Source: Methanothrix harundinacea (GTDB lineage: Archaea; Halobacteriota; Methanosarcinia; Methanotrichales; Methanotrichaceae). From it: DNA of 45,535 nucleotides. Numbering within the stretch: position 1 is the first letter of the stretch; the number at the start of each line of letters is the position of its first letter. The stretch spans positions 1-45,535 of the forward strand of contig DAQG01000104.1 in the NCBI GenBank assembly GCA_002502785.1, read 5' to 3'. The translations under genes were made by a program, and so were the position numbers. Below the pieces are notes generated by a model. The model was given only the letters and a program-made list of their open reading frames with translations. It was not told where the DNA came from and did no database searches. Of the stretch, positions 8,776 to 18,094 are shown piece after piece.

Positions 8776-10194
8776 ATGGCCGAAAAGGACGTAATCATAG
8801 GCCTAGAGGTCCACGTCCAGCTGAACAAGCTGAACTCGAAGCTCTTCTGCGGCTGCTCGACCAGGTACCACGACGCACCTCCAAACACTCACACCTGTCC
8901 CGTCTGTCTAGGCCTGCCTGGAACCCTTCCTGTCTTGAACAGGGGGGCGGTCGAGTACGCCATCCGGGTCGCTCTCGCCCTCAACTGCGATATTCAGGGA
9001 GAGACCCTCTTCTATCGAAAGAACTACTACTACCCCGACCTTCCCAAGGCCTTCCAGATAACTCAGTACGACTTTCCGATCGGCCTTGGAGGCAAGATCC
9101 TGATCAAGGGCGATGACGGCGAGGAGAAGACGATCAGGATCACCAGGGTCCACATGGAGGAGGACCCCGGAAGGCTCGTCCACGCCGGGACTATCGACCG
9201 GGCCAAGTACACGATGGTCGACTACAACCGGTGCGGTATGGCCCTTTTGGAGGTGGTGACCGAGCCGGACCTACGATCTCCCAAAGAGGCGAGATCCTTC
9301 CTCGACAAGCTGAGAAACATTCTCGAGTACCTGGACGTATTCGACGGCGATCTCGAGGGCGCCATGAGGATCGACTCGAACATATCCCTCGTCGGCGGGG
9401 AGAGGGCCGAGGTCAAGAACATATCGAGCCATAAGGGGGTCGAAAAGGCCCTCGCCTACGAGATCACAAGGCAGAGGAGCGCCCGAAGGAGAGGCGTAGC
9501 CCAGGTTCAGGAGACCCGCCACTACGACGAGCTGAGGGGAATCACTGTAACCATCAGGACGAAGGAGGAGGCTCACGACTACCGCTACTTCCCCGAGCCC
9601 GACCTAGTCCCCATGAGGATCGCCGACTGGGTGCCGAGGGTAGAGGCCGAGCTTCCGGAGCTTCCCGACGCCAAGAGGGAGAGGTTTGTCTCGGAGTACG
9701 GGATCGCCGACGATCACGCGAAATCTCTCACCTCGGAGATCAGGGTCGCAAACTTCTATGAGCTGGTGGCAAAAAGGGCGTCGCCGAGGCTAGCCGCTGT
9801 CATGGTTGCCGACGTCCTCAAGGGTGAGCTGAACTACCGCGATGCGACTATCGACGATTTCAGCCCAGACCACATGGTCGAGATCCTAGATATGCTCGAG
9901 AATGGGAAAATCACGGATAAGGGGGCTGTCGAGGTGATACGCACCATCCTCGACCACGGCGGAGATCCGGCCGGGGTCGTCGAGGCGAAGGGGCTCGTCA
10001 AGGTCGAGGACGATGCCGTAAAGGAGGCTGTCCGGGCCGCGGTGAAAGAGTGCGCTCAGGCGGTGGCCGACTACAGAAGTGGAAACGAGAAGTCGATCAA
10101 CTTCATCGTTGGCCAGGTTATGAAGAAGACTCGGGGAAGGGCGGATCCTGGCGAGGCGAACCGGCTTGTCAAGGAGGCTCTCGACGAGATGTGA
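8776..10194 (+). CDS. gatB: Asp/Glu-tRNA amidotransferase subunit B
   Basis: The 472-residue subunit activates the tRNA-bound acid with ATP and amidates it. It starts IGLEVHVQLN, carries the four zinc cysteines in the FCGC and CPVC pairs near residues 22-42, the catalytic segment KNYYYPDLPK, and a C-terminal YqeY-like helical domain that binds tRNA. The start is the ATG one base after the gatA stop, with an AAGGAGGTGG ribosome-binding site at 8759-8768 inside gatA; the frame is open upstream but that part overlaps gatA. Confidence 0.96.
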   Translation: MAEKDVIIGLEVHVQLNKLNSKLFCGCSTRYHDAPPNTHTCPVCLGLPGTLPVLNRGAVEYAIRVALALNCDIQGETLFYRKNYYYPDLPKAFQITQYDFPIGLGGKILIKGDDGEEKTIRITRVHMEEDPGRLVHAGTIDRAKYTMVDYNRCGMALLEVVTEPDLRSPKEARSFLDKLRNILEYLDVFDGDLEGAMRIDSNISLVGGERAEVKNISSHKGVEKALAYEITRQRSARRRGVAQVQETRHYDELRGITVTIRTKEEAHDYRYFPEPDLVPMRIADWVPRVEAELPELPDAKRERFVSEYGIADDHAKSLTSEIRVANFYELVAKRASPRLAAVMVADVLKGELNYRDATIDDFSPDHMVEILDMLENGKITDKGAVEVIRTILDHGGDPAGVVEAKGLVKVEDDAVKEAVRAAVKECAQAVADYRSGNEKSINFIVGQVMKKTRGRADPGEANRLVKEALDEM

Positions 10195-10256
10195 GGTGTG
10201 AGGGCGATAAGCCCCCCCGCCTCGTCCTTCTTTATCAATTTCTTCCGTCTTCTTTT

Positions 10257-11363
10257 TTAGGCATCGTCCTTTGGGCCGTAGTGGATCCCCCAGAGCCACT
10301 CTCCCTGGCCCTGGGCGAAGACCCAGATCTGTCCCAACCCGTCGGAGACGGCTGTAGGTTGGCCAGATATCGAGCCCTTCAGGTTCTCGCCGTTCTCCCA
10401 CGATTCGCCGTCGTGCCAGACGTGAATCAGTTCGTCTCCTTGACTTGCGAATAGGTCGATCCTGCCGTCTTCGATGACGATCCCAGGGGCTGAGTCGATC
10501 TTCTGGTTTATCGTCTCGATGGTGGCGTCCTCGGTCTTGGGGTCGAAGGTGACGTGCCCGATCCCGCCCCCCTGGCTCACGGCGAATATGTGGATCGTCT
10601 CCCCGTCGGAGGCCGCCGCCGGGGGCGAGGCGAAGGATCCCTGGAGGGACTGCCATCCCTCCCAGGAAGGGACCTCTCCCGATCCGACTGCGGGAAGGTC
10701 GGCAGAGTTCCAGACCAGTTTTTTGGAGTTGTCTAGGGCGAGGAGGAAGATTTTGTCCGAGAGGAGGACTGCAGCGGGCCTCGATCCGATCTCGCCCTCC
10801 ATCTGGATCCAGTCCTCGGTCCGGTCGCAGGCGACGCCCCCCTCGGATCCCCAGCATCTCTTGTATAGGCAGTGGTTTGTGGGACCCCAGGTGAAAAGAT
10901 GGTAGTCGCCGTCCAAGGAGCCTGTCGATATTGCAGCAAGCTCATACTTTCTGAAGTGGACGCCGCCGAGGTTCTTGTTGTAGGGTGGCGAGCCGAATAC
11001 CTTGATCCAGTCTGACCAGGTTTCCTGGCCCTGAAGGCGGATGTGCCAAAGTTCGTTGTCGTTTCCACCTGTTAAGATGTCGACGATCCCCGGTCCCGGT
11101 GAGACGGCCACGGGAGCAGTGGTCAGTCTGACCCCCTTCAGGGAGATCCAGTTGGACCATTCGGTCTCGGTTCTGAACTGGACCCGTTTCACTGAGGGCA
11201 AAAGTCCCTGAGGTTCTGTGGACGTTCCAATGACCAGCACCGGTTCTGAGGTATCGTTACCGGTTCTGACTTTATCGAATTCCGCCATCTGACCCCACGA
11301 CGGGCCCGCTAAGAGGAGCGCCGCCAGAAGGACGCAAAGGTAGGTTTTTGCCCTCAAAGTCAT
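10257..11363 (-). CDS. Secreted PLL-like beta-propeller protein
   Basis: The 368-residue protein has a clear signal peptide (charged start, LLAALLLAGP core, cleavage near Ala-Gln at the WGQ segment). The rest is made of repeated blades with the pattern of a W-x-D-W or W-x-x-W strand followed by a PAAVS/PAAAS turn and a 'dG-I-h-hFA' strand, as in the PLL/fucose-lectin-type seven-bladed propellers. Family assignment is by repeat pattern only. A GGAGGCGAA site precedes the ATG. It converges with gatB and is divergent from the paaK-like gene, so it is a single-gene unit. A surface carbohydrate-binding role is possible but unproven. Confidence 0.75.
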   Translation of the reverse strand: MTLRAKTYLCVLLAALLLAGPSWGQMAEFDKVRTGNDTSEPVLVIGTSTEPQGLLPSVKRVQFRTETEWSNWISLKGVRLTTAPVAVSPGPGIVDILTGGNDNELWHIRLQGQETWSDWIKVFGSPPYNKNLGGVHFRKYELAAISTGSLDGDYHLFTWGPTNHCLYKRCWGSEGGVACDRTEDWIQMEGEIGSRPAAVLLSDKIFLLALDNSKKLVWNSADLPAVGSGEVPSWEGWQSLQGSFASPPAAASDGETIHIFAVSQGGGIGHVTFDPKTEDATIETINQKIDSAPGIVIEDGRIDLFASQGDELIHVWHDGESWENGENLKGSISGQPTAVSDGLGQIWVFAQGQGEWLWGIHYGPKDDA

Positions 11364-11544
11364 TTCGCCTCCAGGTCAGACTTGATCATGATCGTATATC
11401 CGATTTCCGCAGATCTTCAGGGATGAGGTAGCGGGGACCGTCGACGTCCGTCGACGGGGCTCGGCTGCATCGTTGATGCTCTCCGAATTCCCTGAGATGA
11501 TCGATTGATATTTATCGTACAAGAGAGTGGGGGAGTTCAGGTAG

Positions 11545-12855
11545 ATGGCCATGTTTGATTATTGGAATCCGCACATCGAACGCATGCCCGCAGAGGACCT
11601 CTGCAAGCTCCAGGAGGAGCGGCTCAAATCGATGGTTCATTACGTTTACGATCATTCTCCGTTCTACAAAGAGAGGTTCAAAGAGGCTGGGGTGGTGCCC
11701 GAGGACATAAAGGAACTTTCCGACCTGACGAAGCTTCCCTTCACATACAAGGTCGATCTTCGAAACACCTACCCTACGGGCATGTTCAGCCTGCCGAGAA
11801 ACAGGATCGTGCGGTACCACGTCTCCAGCGGCACCACAGGAAAGCCGACGGTCGTCGGGTACACCAAAGACGACATCGAGATGTGGTCGGATTCTCTTGC
11901 GAGGGCTCTCACATCCATAGGCCTTGGCCGTGGTGACGTGATACAGGTAGGGTACGGATACGGTCTCTTCACCGGCGGCCTCGGCCTCCACTACGGGGCT
12001 GAGAAGATCGGGGCGACGGTTCTGCCCACGGGGACCGGGAATACCGAGCGGCAGATCATGCTGATGCAGGACCTCGGCAGCACCGCCATCGCCTGCACCC
12101 CCTCATACTTCCTCCACATAGCGGAGGTGGCGGAGAAGATGGGCGTTTCCATCAGGGACGACACGAGCCTGCGGGTTGGGGTCTTTGGCGCCGAGCCTTG
12201 GTCTGACGAGACCAGGAGGAGGATCGAGGAGGCGACGGGGATCAAGGCCTACGACATCTTCGGGACGAGCGAGATGAGCGGCCCCCTATTCACCGAGTGC
12301 CAGTGTCAGAACGGGATTCACGTCTGGTCCGACATGTTCCTCATCGAGGTGATCGACCCCAAGACCGGAGAGCAGCTTCCCGACGGCGAGACGGGGGAGC
12401 TTGTGATCACCACCCTGAACAAGTGGGCGATACCCCTCATCAGGTATCGGATCGGCGATCTGACGGTGATCAACTCCGAGCCCTGCGAGTGCGGCCGGAC
12501 CCATCCGAGGCTGATGAGAATCCTCGGCCGGACCGACGACATGATCGTCATCCGCGGAATTAACGTATTCCCAAGCCAGGTGGAGTCGGTTCTGATGACG
12601 ATTCCCGAGGTCGGCGACCACTACCAGATCATCGTCGACCGGAAGGGTCCCCTGGACATCATGAAGGTGATGGTGGAGGTGACGGAGACGGGCTTCAGCG
12701 ACAAGATCGCAGACCTCATGTCCCTTTCCAAGATGATCTCAAAGGAGCTGAAGGGCGTTCTTAACGTTGTCGCCGGTGTGGAGCTGGTGGAGCCCGGTAC
12801 GATCCCGCGGTCCGAGGGGAAGGCCGTGAGGGTGATCGACAAGAGGAAGGTCTGA
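11545..12855 (+). CDS. paaK: Phenylacetate-CoA ligase-like adenylate-forming enzyme
   Basis: The 436-residue protein belongs to the PaaK branch of the ANL superfamily, which activates aryl acids as acyl-AMP and then acyl-CoA. Motifs include the P-loop SSGTTGKPT near residue 92, FGAEPW and DIFGTSEMSGP in the core, RTDDMIVIRG at the hinge, and PRSEGKAVRV with the C-terminal catalytic lysine. In methanogens such enzymes are linked to making aromatic amino acids from aryl acetates together with indolepyruvate oxidoreductase, which is not in this window. A TATA-like GATATTTATCG lies near 11506. The next gene encodes an ACT protein, an arrangement often seen with paaK. Confidence 0.88.
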   Translation: MAMFDYWNPHIERMPAEDLCKLQEERLKSMVHYVYDHSPFYKERFKEAGVVPEDIKELSDLTKLPFTYKVDLRNTYPTGMFSLPRNRIVRYHVSSGTTGKPTVVGYTKDDIEMWSDSLARALTSIGLGRGDVIQVGYGYGLFTGGLGLHYGAEKIGATVLPTGTGNTERQIMLMQDLGSTAIACTPSYFLHIAEVAEKMGVSIRDDTSLRVGVFGAEPWSDETRRRIEEATGIKAYDIFGTSEMSGPLFTECQCQNGIHVWSDMFLIEVIDPKTGEQLPDGETGELVITTLNKWAIPLIRYRIGDLTVINSEPCECGRTHPRLMRILGRTDDMIVIRGINVFPSQVESVLMTIPEVGDHYQIIVDRKGPLDIMKVMVEVTETGFSDKIADLMSLSKMISKELKGVLNVVAGVELVEPGTIPRSEGKAVRVIDKRKV

Positions 12856-12922
12856 ACGGAAGACGGTAAAGAAGGCGAGAAAGCGGAAGACGAGAAAGGA
12901 CGGGAAAAAGGAGGTGCGAAAA

Positions 12923-13357
12923 ATGGTGGCAATTAAGCAGATATCGTTATTCGTCGAGAATAAGCCCGGCAGGATGGCCAAGGTTTCCAAGACCCTATCC
13001 GACGCCGGAGTGAACATCAGGGCCCTCACCGTCGCCGAGGCCGGAGACTTCGGGGTCATAAGGATGGTCGTCGACGATCCAGAGAAGGGCTACAAGGTCC
13101 TTCACGACAACGGCTTCACCGTCTCTGAGACGGAGGTTCTGGCCGTCGAGATGAAGGACATCCCCGGAGGTCTATACGAGATCGTGAACACTCTCGGGGA
13201 GAGCGACGTCAACGTCGACTACGCCTACGCCTTCGTCACCACCAAGGCCGAGCGGGCGATGCTGATCATCCGGGTCGACAACCTGGAGAAGGCTAGGAAG
13301 GTCCTGACCGGCGCCGGTATCAAGCTGGCGACGAAGGACGAGATACAGAAGATCTGA
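12923..13357 (+). CDS. Double ACT-domain protein
   Basis: The 144-residue protein is two ACT domains in tandem: residues 1-70 (QISLFVENKPGRMAKVSKTL and onwards) and 72-140 (VLAVEMKDIPGGLYEIVNTL and onwards). ACT domains bind amino acids as allosteric sensors; no enzyme domain is present. I start at ATG 12923 because AAGGAGGTG at 12909-12915 is well placed; an in-frame GTG at 12914 lies inside that site. It follows the paaK-like gene by 67 nt and probably senses an aromatic amino acid or arylacetate product for that pathway, which is inference. Confidence 0.88.
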   Translation: MVAIKQISLFVENKPGRMAKVSKTLSDAGVNIRALTVAEAGDFGVIRMVVDDPEKGYKVLHDNGFTVSETEVLAVEMKDIPGGLYEIVNTLGESDVNVDYAYAFVTTKAERAMLIIRVDNLEKARKVLTGAGIKLATKDEIQKI

Positions 13358-13407
13358 GTGGGCGGAACTGGCGCTCCGAGGAGATTGGGGCGCCATTAAC
13401 CATCATC

Positions 13408-13420
13408 TTTGTTTATAATG
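13408..13420 (+). promoter_or_regulatory. TATA box of the AT-rich island gene
   Basis: TTTGTTTATAATGG just upstream of the ATG at 13438 would place the transcript start at or very near the start codon, suggesting a leaderless mRNA. Confidence 0.4.
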
Positions 13421-13437
13421 GCACGATTGTGTTAATT

Positions 13438-15093
13438 ATGAAAAAATATATCCAAGAAGACACATATTTAGGAGATATCCATGTTATTTGCAGGGAAGAT
13501 ATTAGTACCAATTTCATTAAATATGGTGAACTAAATAGTCTGGAAGAGTTAAATGACAAAATAGAAAGATGGATTAAGAATTATCGGCTGGATATATTAC
13601 TTTTAAAAATACATGATGCAACTATTAATAGAAATGTAAATAATTTTGTAGCTGCGATGGTGACTAGATATGCGCTCTTAAATTCAAGTCTTTATACGGG
13701 ATTCGATACTATTTCGGATGATGAATTTATACGCATTTGCCGTATGGTTGCAGAATATGTTATGTACGATCCTGAATTCGAAGAAAACTATGATACTAGG
13801 CGCATTAATACAGATGATCAAGAAAAACAGTGGGCATCATTTTTTCTTAGAAAATTTGGTAGCCAAACACGATTTAATGTGCCTCGTCGTAATCTGTTTG
13901 GCAGGATGCGTTATCTCTATGACGTTCTCTTGTATAGAGATGATGTACCAAAAATAGAAATAACTAGAGAATTTATGACACTTAAGTTTAAAGACAAATT
14001 TGGGATATCTGCCATAGATTTTATTAATATCGGTTATATTTTGTGTGCTGCGTCGAGAGGATCTACACTTGGATTAGATCGGGGTTATTTTGATGGGGCA
14101 CGAGAAAAGGGTATCTGTGTACCGGATGATGGAGTCGTAAAGGTATGTTTAGAGCATGTTACTTGCAATACAAAAAACTTTAAAGATGTTTGCATAGAAT
14201 CGGATTCGTTTGAAAGGCATCTTCGTGCTTATAAGCTAAATCCTTTGTTCAGTTATCCTTTGATTCGACCTTGGTATGGTACTGAACAAACGAGTCCAAA
14301 TGAGGATAGATTCATAGCTCCTGTACAAGATCTGTTGATTTATAGGTTTACAACTGGATTATATTATCAATTGTTTGATGAATTCTCTCTGCAATTCTCT
14401 TCAGCTTTTGGATATTTATTCGAAGCATATGTCGGAGAAGTATTAAATTGGTGTCATTATGGAACTATGATATTATCAGAACGTGATGTTAAAGAATTTC
14501 GTAAAACTTATGGTAAGAGAAATAATGATGGGAAAATTCCTGACTGGATTGTTTTATGCGATGAAGGTATAATTCTTATTGAGTGTAAAGCAACAAAATA
14601 TACACAAGATATTTACGAGCATGGCCTAGATGCCAATGCAAAAGGGTGTTTCGATCAGATCGAAACAGCTATAGCCCAGTTAAACGAATTCGAAGCAGAA
14701 ATCCCAGATTTAATCAAAGCAGTCGGAGCAAGTTATGGCGATCTGCAAATCCAAAAAATAATTATTACTTTTGAATCGCTCGTAGGATTAGTGAGTGGTC
14801 CGATAAGAAATCGGATAAACAATAATTTGTTATCTAAGGGATTCCAGAATGATTGGAAGATCTTATGGATATGGTACCTCGAAGATGTTCAGCCATACAT
14901 AGCGAAAGGTGCCAGTTTGTGGTCGTTTTTAATCGATTTAGAAAAACTCAATTTTGATATTGATAAAATTGAAGCGGATATGAACGCTAAAACAGGAGCA
15001 AGCTATTCAGATGATGTTCTTTATAAATATGAGATGAATATTTTCGATGAATTAACGAATAATGGTGCAATATTAAGGGACGAGGAAGAATAA
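13438..15093 (+). CDS. Large PD-(D/E)XK-type nuclease candidate in an AT-rich island
   Basis: The 551-residue protein is not a family I recognise by name. Its last third has the layout of a restriction-type nuclease core: acidic helix LFEAYVGEVL (Glu329, Glu334), then Asp369 in KIPDWIVL, then E382-C383-K384 in IILIECK, and a helix with Gln. This is the E...D-x(12)-E-x-K pattern of the PD-(D/E)XK fold. The long N-terminal part is helical and aromatic-rich with no motif I can name. The gene uses A/T-ending codons, unlike its GC-rich neighbours, so it was probably acquired. A stand-alone defence or restriction role is plausible. No methyltransferase or helicase partner is visible. An in-frame GTG lies three codons upstream. 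Confidence 0.7.
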   Translation: MKKYIQEDTYLGDIHVICREDISTNFIKYGELNSLEELNDKIERWIKNYRLDILLLKIHDATINRNVNNFVAAMVTRYALLNSSLYTGFDTISDDEFIRICRMVAEYVMYDPEFEENYDTRRINTDDQEKQWASFFLRKFGSQTRFNVPRRNLFGRMRYLYDVLLYRDDVPKIEITREFMTLKFKDKFGISAIDFINIGYILCAASRGSTLGLDRGYFDGAREKGICVPDDGVVKVCLEHVTCNTKNFKDVCIESDSFERHLRAYKLNPLFSYPLIRPWYGTEQTSPNEDRFIAPVQDLLIYRFTTGLYYQLFDEFSLQFSSAFGYLFEAYVGEVLNWCHYGTMILSERDVKEFRKTYGKRNNDGKIPDWIVLCDEGIILIECKATKYTQDIYEHGLDANAKGCFDQIETAIAQLNEFEAEIPDLIKAVGASYGDLQIQKIIITFESLVGLVSGPIRNRINNNLLSKGFQNDWKILWIWYLEDVQPYIAKGASLWSFLIDLEKLNFDIDKIEADMNAKTGASYSDDVLYKYEMNIFDELTNNGAILRDEEE

Positions 15094-15239
15094 CTTGCCA
15101 ACATTTGCATTCACATCCAATATATTCAATTAATTATTGTTTTGAGAAACTGCGTCCTATTACAGTAAAACTTTATGGTTTTTATAAGCCAGATATTAGC
15201 AAAAGCGTCTTTAAGGTAAAGAACTATAATTTAGGATTG

Positions 15240-15440
15240 ATGTCATTGGAAACCGAAAAGCTGCACCCGCCCATAATCCTCGAAATAGACGAGGACGGCT
15301 ATTTCATAGCGAGCTGTCCGCAATTCAAAGGCTGTCATTCTTACGGCGAGACGGTTGACGAGGCTCTGGAGAAGATAAGGGAGGTCGCACTTATGTGCCT
15401 GGAGGAAGCCGACGCCGAGCGCGTCGAAACCCACAATTGA
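15240..15440 (+). CDS. HicB-like antitoxin-family protein (orphan)
   Basis: The 66-residue product has the HicB/UPF0150 fold pattern: a strand IILEIDEDGYF, then IASCPQFKGCHSYGET, then a helix DEALEKIREV. HicB proteins pair with the HicA RNA toxin, but no HicA is encoded next to it. The open frame begins at 15105; I use ATG 15240 because homology starts there and the upstream part is AT-rich, like the previous gene, while the coding part is GC-rich. An AGGAT at 15234 is a weak ribosome-binding site. It may work as a stand-alone protein. Confidence 0.7.
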   Translation: MSLETEKLHPPIILEIDEDGYFIASCPQFKGCHSYGETVDEALEKIREVALMCLEEADAERVETHN

Positions 15441-15564
15441 TTCGAATAACTGAAAGATGGCGACTTGTTTCCGATCACTTTGCAGCTGCCCCAAATTTTC
15501 TGCGCCGCCAGTCCATATACTATTTTAAGAATAAAATTCGCCGAACACTTGCCGCCTCGCTCCC

Positions 15565-17025
15565 TCACCCTGCGTCCCTCGCCATCACCGAGAGGATCAC
15601 CGCCAGAACGGAGAACCCCACCCCCACCAGGAAGGCGTCGTGAAATCCGAGGGTGAGGGGGATGAGGGTGGCGCCGCCCTGGACAGCACCGTCGGAGAGC
15701 CCCGCCATCTGAACCCGCGCGGCGAAGACCATCTCGAAGACGGCTATCCCTATCACCGTCCCCACGTTCCTTGCGGTCATCATCAGGGAAGAGGCGACGC
15801 CGCACTTCTCGGCGGGGCTCTGGGCCATCACCAGGTTGCTGTTGGGTGGAAGGAACATCCACAGGCTCACCCCAAGGATTACGAGGGCGACGAAGATGAA
15901 GGCCTTGGAGCTTTCCACATTCAGGAAGCTGAGAAGGTAGAACCCGGCGACGCAGAGGAGCGTGGCCGCAACGCAGATCTTCCGGGACCCTATCCGGTCT
16001 GAGAGGGTCCCCGCCCGGGGGGCGACGATCATGGTGGCGATGGAGGGGACCATCAAGATCAGACCGGCGACGTCCGTACCCAGGCCCTTGACGTACTCCA
16101 GGTAGAAGGGGAATAGGAATACCGCCCCGCCGTAGACGAGCATCACCAGAAGGACGGCTCCGTTGGCAGAGGTGAAGCTCGCGTTTTTAAAGAGCTTCAG
16201 GTCCACCAAGGGATCGGAGAACCTGGACTCCCTCAAGACGAAGACTGCAGCCAGGACGAGAGACCCGATGAGGCTTCCTGCGATGGCGGGAGAAGTCCAC
16301 CCAAGCTCCCCGCCCATGTTCATGCCGAAGATCAGACAGAAGAGGGCGAGGAAGACGAGGGCGGCTCCGAGGAGGTCGAACCTCGCCTTTTGGCCCGGCC
16401 TCGGTCCGGCCTCGGGAAGGACCGCCTTTCCGATCAGGATGGCGACGATCCCGACGGGTATGTTGATGAAAAATATCCACCTCCAGCTCAGAAAGGACGT
16501 GAGAAGGCCGCCAATAGGCGGGCCCATGGCGATCCCCAGAGATGCGAAGGTGGCCACGATCCCGAGGGCCTTTCCCCTGATCTCTGGGGGGAGAAAGACC
16601 GTGACCATGGCGGGACCGATGGCCGTCAACATGGCGGCTCCAAGGGCCTGAAGCATCCTGAAGGCTATGAGAAGCTTTATGGAAGGGGCGACGGCGCATA
16701 GGAAGGACCCGGTCACGAAGATGGCGAACCCCGCCAGAAATACACGCTTGAAGCCCTTGAGGTCCCCGATCTTACCGAAGGCCAATAGAAAGCTGCTCAT
16801 CACCAGAAGGTAGGCCAAAACTATCCAGGAGACCATCCCGGTGCCCACGTCGAAATACCTGGATATGGTGGGCAGAGAGATGTTCACGATGGTGACGTCG
16901 AGCGAGCCCATGAAGGCCGCAAGAGCGATGGTGAAGATGGTGAGCTTCTGAGATCCGGGCCCCAATCCCCTCAATCCTTTCATGAAGATCTTTTGGGCGG
17001 ATAAGGTCTTTAATTCTTCGGGCAA
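15565..17025 (-). CDS. MFS multidrug exporter, 14-helix EmrB/QacA type
   Basis: The 486-residue membrane protein has the DHA2 signature: after a short cytoplasmic start comes TM1 with FMGSLDVTIVNISLP, then motif A-like GKIGDLKGFKRVFL, and about 14 hydrophobic segments. This family exports drugs or other amphipathic compounds with proton influx. The length is normal. In-frame ATG 16983 (MKGLRGLG) is a possible later start. It is divergent from the iron-sulfur flavoprotein gene; no regulator gene lies beside it, and the substrate cannot be read from sequence. Confidence 0.9.
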   Translation of the reverse strand: MPEELKTLSAQKIFMKGLRGLGPGSQKLTIFTIALAAFMGSLDVTIVNISLPTISRYFDVGTGMVSWIVLAYLLVMSSFLLAFGKIGDLKGFKRVFLAGFAIFVTGSFLCAVAPSIKLLIAFRMLQALGAAMLTAIGPAMVTVFLPPEIRGKALGIVATFASLGIAMGPPIGGLLTSFLSWRWIFFINIPVGIVAILIGKAVLPEAGPRPGQKARFDLLGAALVFLALFCLIFGMNMGGELGWTSPAIAGSLIGSLVLAAVFVLRESRFSDPLVDLKLFKNASFTSANGAVLLVMLVYGGAVFLFPFYLEYVKGLGTDVAGLILMVPSIATMIVAPRAGTLSDRIGSRKICVAATLLCVAGFYLLSFLNVESSKAFIFVALVILGVSLWMFLPPNSNLVMAQSPAEKCGVASSLMMTARNVGTVIGIAVFEMVFAARVQMAGLSDGAVQGGATLIPLTLGFHDAFLVGVGFSVLAVILSVMARDAG

Positions 17026-17181
17026 CCGCGCAGCTCTGCCACCGGTGATCCTCTCAATCTGGACACATCTTTTCCAAAGCCCGCCGATCTTATGGCAAAA
17101 GTTTATAATGGGTCCGGAAAAAAGGCGGGAGTGGCATTATAATCTTAAATCTATGCAGATTAAAGCCGGGAGGAATTTGTG

Positions 17182-17907
17182 ATGAAGGTCGTCGCCATAA
17201 ACTCTAGTCCCAGGATGGAGAAGGGAAACACTGCTCTAATCCTCAATCCTTTCATCGAAGGGATGGAGGAGGTGGGAGCGGAGGTCGAGCTCTTCTACAC
17301 GAGAAAGCTGGTGGTCAAGCCCTGCCTCGGCTGTTTTGGCTGCTGGGTGAAGACTCCAGGAAGGTGCGTTCAAAAAGATGATATGGACTGGCTTCTTCCG
17401 AAGATGAACGAGGCCGACATCTGGGTATTTGCAACACCTCTCTACGTCGACGGCGCGACGGGCTCACTGAAGGGCCTGATGGACAGGATGCTCCCGAGGA
17501 TCCAGCCCTTCTTTGAGATTCGAAAAGGCCGGTGCCGGCATCCCCTCATGGAAGAGGCGAAGGCCGGAAAGCTCGTTGTCGTCTCCAACTGCGGCTTCTG
17601 GGAGATGGAGAACTTCGACCCTCTCCTCGTTCACATGAGGGCCCTCTGCGAGAACGCTTCGCTGGACTTTGCAGGAGCCCTCCTCCGACCGCACGGAGAG
17701 GCCCTTCAGGAGATGGTGGAGCAGGGCGCACCCGTTGTCGGAGAGGTGTTCAATGCAGCTCGAAAGGCGGGCCGCGAGATCGTCGAGCAGGGCTCGATCG
17801 GAGAGGATACGCTTCGAGCCGTGGGCCAGGAGCTGATGCCCAGAGAGGCTTACGCGCAGATGGCCAACGCCTATTTCCAGGAACTATTGGACGCCTTGGA
17901 GATGTGA
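17182..17907 (+). CDS. Iron-sulfur flavoprotein / NADPH-dependent FMN reductase family
   Basis: The 241-residue protein starts with the flavodoxin-like FMN loop INSSPRMEKGNT and carries a compact cysteine motif CLGCFGCW...C near residues 50-65, the spacing of the 4Fe-4S site in methanogen iron-sulfur flavoproteins (Isf). The middle has the ATPLYVDGATG segment that contacts FMN. Such proteins move electrons between ferredoxin and oxygen or other acceptors and are common in methanogens for oxidative stress. ATG 17182 has GGGAGGA eight bases upstream; a GTG directly before it is less likely. It is divergent from the exporter gene. Confidence 0.88.
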   Translation: MKVVAINSSPRMEKGNTALILNPFIEGMEEVGAEVELFYTRKLVVKPCLGCFGCWVKTPGRCVQKDDMDWLLPKMNEADIWVFATPLYVDGATGSLKGLMDRMLPRIQPFFEIRKGRCRHPLMEEAKAGKLVVVSNCGFWEMENFDPLLVHMRALCENASLDFAGALLRPHGEALQEMVEQGAPVVGEVFNAARKAGREIVEQGSIGEDTLRAVGQELMPREAYAQMANAYFQELLDALEM

Positions 17908-17968
17908 CCTGATCGAAATCAGCGACAGTTTTTGATTCCTATCTGGCGGCGGGCCTTTTTAGGGCCTT

Positions 17969-18094
17969 ATGCCCCATATAACCCGCGTCCGGGAGCACGA
18001 CGGAGTGCTCTATCTGGGCAGCATAGGCGAGAACTCGATGGGAATGCTCTCGGTTCCGTTGAGGAACGAACACGGTCAAGCGATTTTGAGATGA
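17969..18094 (+). pseudogene. C-terminal fragment of an SMP-30/strictosidine-synthase-like gene
   Basis: A 41-codon reading frame reads HITRVREHDGVLYLGSIGEN and then MGMLSVPL. This resembles the last blade of SMP-30/gluconolactonase/strictosidine-synthase-like propellers, which close with a 'V-x-E-H-x-G-x-L-Y-L-G-S' strand. No upstream part of such a gene is visible after the flavoprotein stop, so this looks like a deletion remnant. Identification rests on one short motif. Confidence 0.45.
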
